This document shows positions 60,921 through 64,000 of a DNA stretch of 64,000 nt, piece by piece; the stretch's first letter is position 1; each line of letters starts with the position of its first letter. The notes under the pieces were generated by a model. That model saw only the letters and a list, made by a program, of their open reading frames with translations, ran no database searches and had not been told where the DNA came from. Origin of the DNA: Flavobacterium reichenbachii. GTDB lineage: Bacteria; Bacteroidota; Bacteroidia; Flavobacteriales; Flavobacteriaceae. Location: NCBI RefSeq assembly GCF_002217435.1, contig NZ_MUHF01000017.1, positions 124,335-188,334 of the forward strand, given 5' to 3'. Both the position numbers and the translations under genes were made by a program.

Positions 60921-62408
60921 ATGAATGCAATTGAGAACAAAACGGAACAAAGTCAGTTAGAGAAATATTTTTCAAAATTTAGAAAAAATACATTGGGAGT
61001 CAATCACAGTTTTGAATCTGTTTACGGAAAACAAAACCTATTATATGCAGATTGGGTAGCCAGCGGAAGATTATATATTCCGATTGAAGATATTATGCTT
61101 AACAAAATTGGACCGATGATTGCCAATACACATTCATTTTCAAGTCAAACCGGAAAAGCCTCTACATATGCTTATCTGCATGCCAGAGATATAATCAAAA
61201 AACATGTCAATGCAGACGAATCAGATTGTTTGGTTACTACAGGATCAGGTATGACAGCAGCATTGTCCAAACTGCAGCGCTTTATTGGTCTGCGTACAGA
61301 TGTACCTTTTGCAAAAGATAAAAATAATCGTCCGGTCGTTTTTATTACACACATGGAGCATCATTCTAATCAGGTTTCTTGGTATGAAACAATTGCAGAT
61401 GTTGTGGTTTTACCGCCTGGCGAGAACAATTTGGTAAGTCCTCAAATATTAGAAGAAACAATTAGTAAATATGCAGATCGAACTATAAAGATTGGTTCTT
61501 TTACAGCATGTTCCAATGTTACGGGAATTATTACGCCTTATCATGAATTAGCAAGAATTATGCATCAACACGGCGGATTCTGTTTTGTCGATTTTGCTGC
61601 TTCGGCGCCATATGTTACAATAAATATGCATCCGGCAAATCCAGAAGAGCGTTTAGATGCTATTTTCTTTTCTCCTCATAAATTTTTAGGAGGCCCGGGA
61701 ACATGTGGTGTTTTAATTTTTAATGAAAAATTGTATCAATCAAATATTCCTGATAATCCGGGAGGCGGTAATGTAAAATATACAAATCCGTGGGGCGGAT
61801 ATCAATACAGTGATATTATTGAGGTTAAGGAAGATGGAGGAACTCCAGGTTTTCTCCAGGTAATGAGAACTGCTTTGTCTTTAGAATTGAAAAATCAAAT
61901 GGGAGTTTCGAACATTCATAATAGAGAAAAGGAACTATTGGAACTTTGTTATTCTGAACTTCAAAAAATAAGCGGTTTAACTTTATTAGGAGATTTAGAA
62001 GTTGATCGAATTGGATGTGTTTCTTTTATAATTAAAGATATTCATTATAATTTGATTGTGAGACTTTTAAACGACCGTTTCGGAATTCAGGTCAGAGGCG
62101 GATGGTCTTGTGCGAGTACTTATGCACATTATTTATTTGATATAGACAATAAAACATCAACTAAAATTACAGACGAATTATTACAAAGAAACCAAACCAA
62201 CAAGCCCGGCTGGGTTCGGTTATCACTTCACCCCATAATGACAGATGATGAAGTTTTGTTTTTTTGTGAGGCAGTGCAAAAAATAGCGGCAAATTATAAA
62301 GAATGGCAAAAAGATTATCAATATAATTCTTCTTCTAATGAATTTGAATCTCAATTAAAAGAAGAAAATATTCAGGAAGAAGTAAAAGATTGGTTTCAAA
62401 TAATTTAA
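60921..62408 (+). CDS. Cysteine-desulfurase-like class V aminotransferase
   Basis: A 495-residue PLP enzyme of fold type I, class V. It has no signal peptide. Motifs: VTTGSGMTAAL, THMEHHSN (substrate His region), CFVDFAAS with Asp224, the PLP lysine Lys254 in FSPHKFLGG, and a loop cysteine Cys397 in VRGGWSCAS that matches the RxGxxC of IscS/SufS. That favours a cysteine desulfurase or selenocysteine-lyase-like reaction over a transaminase. It is longer than SufS (~410), with a C-terminal tail. It is placed 50 bp after the S9 gene in the SAM-riboswitch operon, which suggests use of sulfur amino acids (inference). Confidence 0.88.
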   Translation: MNAIENKTEQSQLEKYFSKFRKNTLGVNHSFESVYGKQNLLYADWVASGRLYIPIEDIMLNKIGPMIANTHSFSSQTGKASTYAYLHARDIIKKHVNADESDCLVTTGSGMTAALSKLQRFIGLRTDVPFAKDKNNRPVVFITHMEHHSNQVSWYETIADVVVLPPGENNLVSPQILEETISKYADRTIKIGSFTACSNVTGIITPYHELARIMHQHGGFCFVDFAASAPYVTINMHPANPEERLDAIFFSPHKFLGGPGTCGVLIFNEKLYQSNIPDNPGGGNVKYTNPWGGYQYSDIIEVKEDGGTPGFLQVMRTALSLELKNQMGVSNIHNREKELLELCYSELQKISGLTLLGDLEVDRIGCVSFIIKDIHYNLIVRLLNDRFGIQVRGGWSCASTYAHYLFDIDNKTSTKITDELLQRNQTNKPGWVRLSLHPIMTDDEVLFFCEAVQKIAANYKEWQKDYQYNSSSNEFESQLKEENIQEEVKDWFQII

Positions 62409-62574
62409 AAGAAAAAATACTTGTAAATGAAATAACTGCATCGGGTTTTCAAATAAAAATTTATGTAATTCAAACAAATTTTGGTCATTTTTGAGTATAT
62501 TTAAGCAATAGATGTTGCAATTTCTACTGTTGAAATAAACAACTAAAAAGAGATAAATATAAAATTTGCTTATA

Positions 62575-63477
62575 ATGAATGACGTAAAAAGCCTTAAGGC
62601 AGTATCTTACGGCGAGGTACTTTGGGATGTTTTTGATAACGAAAAGAAAATAGGAGGAGCACCGCTTAATGTGGCCCTTCGTATGAAATCTTTAGGATGC
62701 GAAGTTGGAATGATAAGTTGTGTAGGAAATGATGCAGACGGAAAAGCGATTATTGAAAAGATTAAAAATCTGGGACTAGAAACCAATTCTATTATTGAAT
62801 CAGAAGAATTTGCAACAGGTTTGGTTCAGGTTACTTTAAATGAAAGCGGATCGGCAAGTTATCAAATTAACTATCCTTCGGCCTGGGACAAAATTGTTTT
62901 AAACGAAACTGCAAAACGAATAGTTTCAGAAGCAGATGTTCTTATTTATGGAAGTCTGGTCTGTCGGGATGCTGTGTCGAGAAGTGCATTAGAACAACTT
63001 TTATCATATAAAGTATATAAAGTTTTTGATGTGAATTTAAGAAAACCACACTATTCTTATGATGTTATCGACAGTTTGATGCTTACCGCAGATTTTATTA
63101 AATTTAATGATGAAGAGTTATTGGAAATTGCCCAAGCATTCAATTCACCCGACACAAGTTTAGCAGAGAATATAAAGTTTATTGCTGAAAAAACAGATAC
63201 TAAAACAATTTGCGTAACAAAAGGCGGAGACGGAGCGGTTTTGTTTGTAAATGGAAAACTTTATTACAATAACGGATATCCTATAACCGTAATAGATACT
63301 GTAGGCGCAGGAGATTCTTTTCTGGCTGCATTAATAACATCATTGCTGAGAGATAAAGATCCGCAAGAAGCAATTGACTTTGCATCTGCAGTAGGTGCTC
63401 TAGTTGCTGGATCACCTGGAGCCAATCCAAGTATTTCTTTAGATGAAGTGAAGAAATTTAGGACAGAGAACAGTTAG
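62575..63477 (+). CDS. PfkB-family carbohydrate kinase (fructokinase-like)
   Basis: A 300-residue kinase from the ATG at 62575 (an in-frame TTG nine bases earlier is less likely). The N-terminal motif GGAPLNVALRMKSLG and the C-terminal DTVGAGDSFLAAL, with the catalytic Asp, are diagnostic. ICVTKGGDGAVLF lies between them. It resembles fructokinases; it should phosphorylate a small sugar in the cytoplasm with ATP. It is 166 bp after the PLP enzyme with no clear tie to peptide use, so it may be a separate transcript. Substrate not certain. Confidence 0.88.
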   Translation: MNDVKSLKAVSYGEVLWDVFDNEKKIGGAPLNVALRMKSLGCEVGMISCVGNDADGKAIIEKIKNLGLETNSIIESEEFATGLVQVTLNESGSASYQINYPSAWDKIVLNETAKRIVSEADVLIYGSLVCRDAVSRSALEQLLSYKVYKVFDVNLRKPHYSYDVIDSLMLTADFIKFNDEELLEIAQAFNSPDTSLAENIKFIAEKTDTKTICVTKGGDGAVLFVNGKLYYNNGYPITVIDTVGAGDSFLAALITSLLRDKDPQEAIDFASAVGALVAGSPGANPSISLDEVKKFRTENS

Positions 63478-63583
63478 AGTAATGAATTGTTTACAAACGA
63501 GGAAAAGAAATTCAAATTTTCCTTTAATTAGCATTTCCATAGATGAGAATGTAGATTGAACCTATTTCTCTATATAAATTTTG

Positions 63584-63635
63584 AAGCTGTTTTAATTTAC
63601 TACTATATAGTATAGCCAGTAAATTAAAACAGCTT
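63584..63635 (+). terminator. Long perfect hairpin, 18-bp stem
   Basis: AAGCTGTTTTAATTTACT and its exact reverse complement, with a 16-base loop holding the smaller palindrome TACTATATAGTA. It lies 106 bp after the kinase gene. The downstream bases are TC, not a T-run, so it may be a weak terminator, a processing site or a repeat element. Confidence 0.5.
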
Positions 63636-63958
63636 TCAGATTTAGTACCGCTTAGGTTTTCTTCCTGTAAGGTTGTTACAAATAATTACAGATATCACTT
63701 AAATTATATTTTAGGTGTATTTTTAAGACATATGACATTGCACATATTATTATATTAATATGAATAGTTGCTGTGATATGAAATATAAAGATATGTAATC
63801 CGTAAAATAACCACTTCTTAAAAAGGTATAATTGATAAAAAACAAACTATGCAGGAAAATTCCGTAATAATTTAAAATAATTTAAAAGTGTAAGTTTTGT
63901 GTTATCAGAAGGTTATGATAAAATTCAAAAAAACTTTCAAAATAGTTTAAAAAAAAGC
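63636..63958. other. AT-rich intergenic DNA, no gene seen
   Basis: About 320 bp with no convincing frame. Its last part, with A-runs before the promoter at 63959, could act as an UP-like element. Confidence 0.4.
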
Positions 63959-63988
63959 TTGCAGAAGTCAATAAAGGTTGTACTTTTG
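63959..63988 (+). promoter_or_regulatory. Near-ideal strong promoter aimed off the right edge
   Basis: TTG at 63959-63961, exactly 19 bp, then TACTTTTG at 63981-63988. A-tracts lie just upstream. The predicted start is near 63995, five bases from the edge. The combination is typical of highly expressed RNA or translation genes in Flavobacteria, perhaps a stable-RNA operon beyond the window (inference). Confidence 0.7.
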
Positions 63989-64000
63989 CACCCGCTTTGA

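Noticed and set aside
1..64000. CRISPR arrays, insertion sequences, phage genes, tRNA and rRNA genes
   Set aside because: No regularly spaced repeats, transposase motifs, integrase motifs or clover-leaf-like segments were seen. A tRNA could be missed by eye, so this is a negative reading and not a scan.

Overview
The window looks like a chromosomal segment of a Flavobacterium-type member of the Bacteroidetes. The base composition is AT-rich. There are two SusC/SusD pairs, an ECF sigma/FecR pair with an STN-domain receptor, many lipoboxes in short N-termini, and recurring Bacteroidetes-type -7 promoter boxes (TAnnTTTG). No tRNA, rRNA, CRISPR array, insertion sequence or prophage gene is visible. 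The genus is inferred from gene content and is not proven here.

Layout. 1-4974 (minus): a tight accessory operon of a DUF4177-like protein, a YidD-like protein, an unknown protein, two DUF4407-type coiled-coil membrane proteins and a large unknown protein cut by the left edge. 5124-7739 (minus): a small lipoprotein, a lipidated TPR histidine kinase and its response regulator. 8083-15025: an unknown membrane protein, a GH1 beta-glucosidase, a small lipoprotein, and a six-PAS histidine kinase with its receiver protein. 15621-17078: a hyaluronan-synthase-like glycosyltransferase behind a 595-bp intergenic region holding a striking triple palindrome. 17176-19685: the metNIQ methionine importer. 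19982-30697: mostly single housekeeping genes (hydrolases, YggS, AAA ATPase, MocR regulator, L,D-transpeptidase, DUF418, AraC, DoxX, DUF763). 30773-35599 (minus): a six-gene Kai operon, kaiC-kaiB-kaiB-histidine kinase-receiver-AraC, with no kaiA. 35769-37938: an ECF42-type sigma factor with its DGPF/YCII partner and a nearby AhpD-like protein. 38842-40258: flavohemoprotein plus a small DUF2798 protein.

40653-50883 (plus) is a phosphate-ester acquisition locus: ECF sigma, FecR anti-sigma, SusC with STN domain, SusD, a phospholipase-C-like/alkaline phosphatase fusion and a calcineurin-type phosphoesterase. The sigma and anti-sigma genes are each preceded by the same spaced promoter element. 51191-62408 (plus) begins with a clear SAM-I riboswitch, followed by two short leader ORFs, SusC, SusD, a TlpA-like thioredoxin, an M14 carboxypeptidase, an S9 peptidase and a cysteine-desulfurase-like PLP enzyme. 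A PfkB sugar kinase follows. The simplest reading is a methionine/SAM-repressed system that imports and digests peptides as a sulfur-amino-acid source. The last bases hold a near-ideal strong promoter aimed off the right edge.

The most interesting parts are the Kai operon with its own AraC regulator, the SAM-riboswitch peptide operon with its leader ORFs, and the unexplained DUF4407 operon at the left edge. Gene boundaries rest on reading frames. Promoters, operators and terminators were read by eye and are candidates.
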